From Halomonas sp. DQ26W (lineage in GTDB: Bacteria; Pseudomonadota; Gammaproteobacteria; Pseudomonadales; Halomonadaceae), in the NCBI RefSeq assembly GCF_003339685.1, contig NZ_QPKI01000020.1, forward strand, positions 1 to 64,000: a stretch of 64,000 bases of DNA, written 5' to 3'. The notes below the pieces were generated by a model, which saw nothing but the letters and a program-made list of their open reading frames with translations, was not told the DNA's origin and ran no database searches. The first letter of the stretch is position 1. Every line of letters begins with the position of its first letter. The translations under genes were made by a program, and so were the position numbers. This document shows, one piece after another, positions 63,989 to 64,000 of this stretch.

Positions 63989-64000
63989 TCCCAAGAAGCC
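63981..64000 (+). CDS. fliN: FliN start (cut by window end)
   Basis: The ATG at 63981 inside the end of fliM opens MTDPKK before the window ends. Position after fliM and the start pattern fit fliN, the other C-ring protein, but only six codons are visible. Confidence 0.6.

Overview
The window looks like chromosome of a halophilic gammaproteobacterium of the Halomonas group. This is an inference from the high GC content, the argG / rnt / grxD / argF block and the protein sequences; no 16S gene is present. Apart from about 5 kb of housekeeping genes at the left, nearly everything concerns flagellar motility, chemotaxis and cyclic-di-GMP signalling. The layout resembles enteric bacteria and Burkholderia more than Pseudomonas: an FlhDC master regulator, motAB-cheAW-receptors-cheRBYZ, flhBAFG-flhE-fliA, a fliE divergent from fliFGHIJK, then fliLMN.

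Layout. 1-1.07 kb: six tandem ~175-bp hairpin-rich repeats. 1.1-5.0 kb: hlyU, argG, rnt, grxD, argF. 5.0-9.9 kb: GGDEF-EAL protein, a PomAB-type stator pair and an EAL-HDOD protein. 9.9-17.1 kb: fliA, flhE, an flhG-like gene without a P-loop, an unusually long flhF, flhA, flhB. 17.3-31.6 kb: cheZ, cheY, receptor, cheB, cheR, Aer-type receptor, receptor, cheW, cheA, motB, motA, flhC, flhD. 31.9-35.8 kb: fhlB, a second fliK-like gene, fliT-like, fliS, fliD. 35.9-39.6 kb: a PilZ/HD-GYP fusion, a PAS relic, a diguanylate cyclase and a DUF2835 protein. 39.8-47.7 kb: two flagellin cassettes. Each has a flagellin, a terminator and a pair of small helical genes (called A and B here), whose order is swapped between cassettes. 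The left flagellin has lost its 5' end at the edge of a ~3.7-kb AT-richer island (Xre regulator, tyrosine recombinase, HUH Rep-like protein and cargo). A third flagellin survives only as a relic beside a second copy of the 175-bp repeats. 47.8-50.2 kb: hipBA and higBA toxin-antitoxin modules. 50.2-55.4 kb: second fliD, a CBS-PAS-GGDEF-EAL protein, flaG, fliE. 55.7-64 kb: fliFGHIJK and fliLMN (fliN cut by the window end).

How it works together. FlhDC should switch on the basal-body and export genes and fliA. Seven close matches to the sigma-28 promoter (TAAAGTTT-N11-GCCGATAA) stand before pomA, cheB, motA, the first fliD, the intact fliC, the second fliD and flaG. This gives a clear FliA regulon for stators, chemotaxis, filament and caps. 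Five proteins with c-di-GMP domains are interspersed, so motile/sessile control is physically linked to the motor genes.

Most unusual points: the duplicated, order-swapped A/B gene pair after each flagellin; the island whose regulator-type operator recurs at the broken flagellin; the P-loop-less FlhG partner of a 733-residue FlhF; the PilZ/HD-GYP fusion; and the repeat arrays with a shared terminal module. Reading was by eye; family assignments have not been checked by database search.
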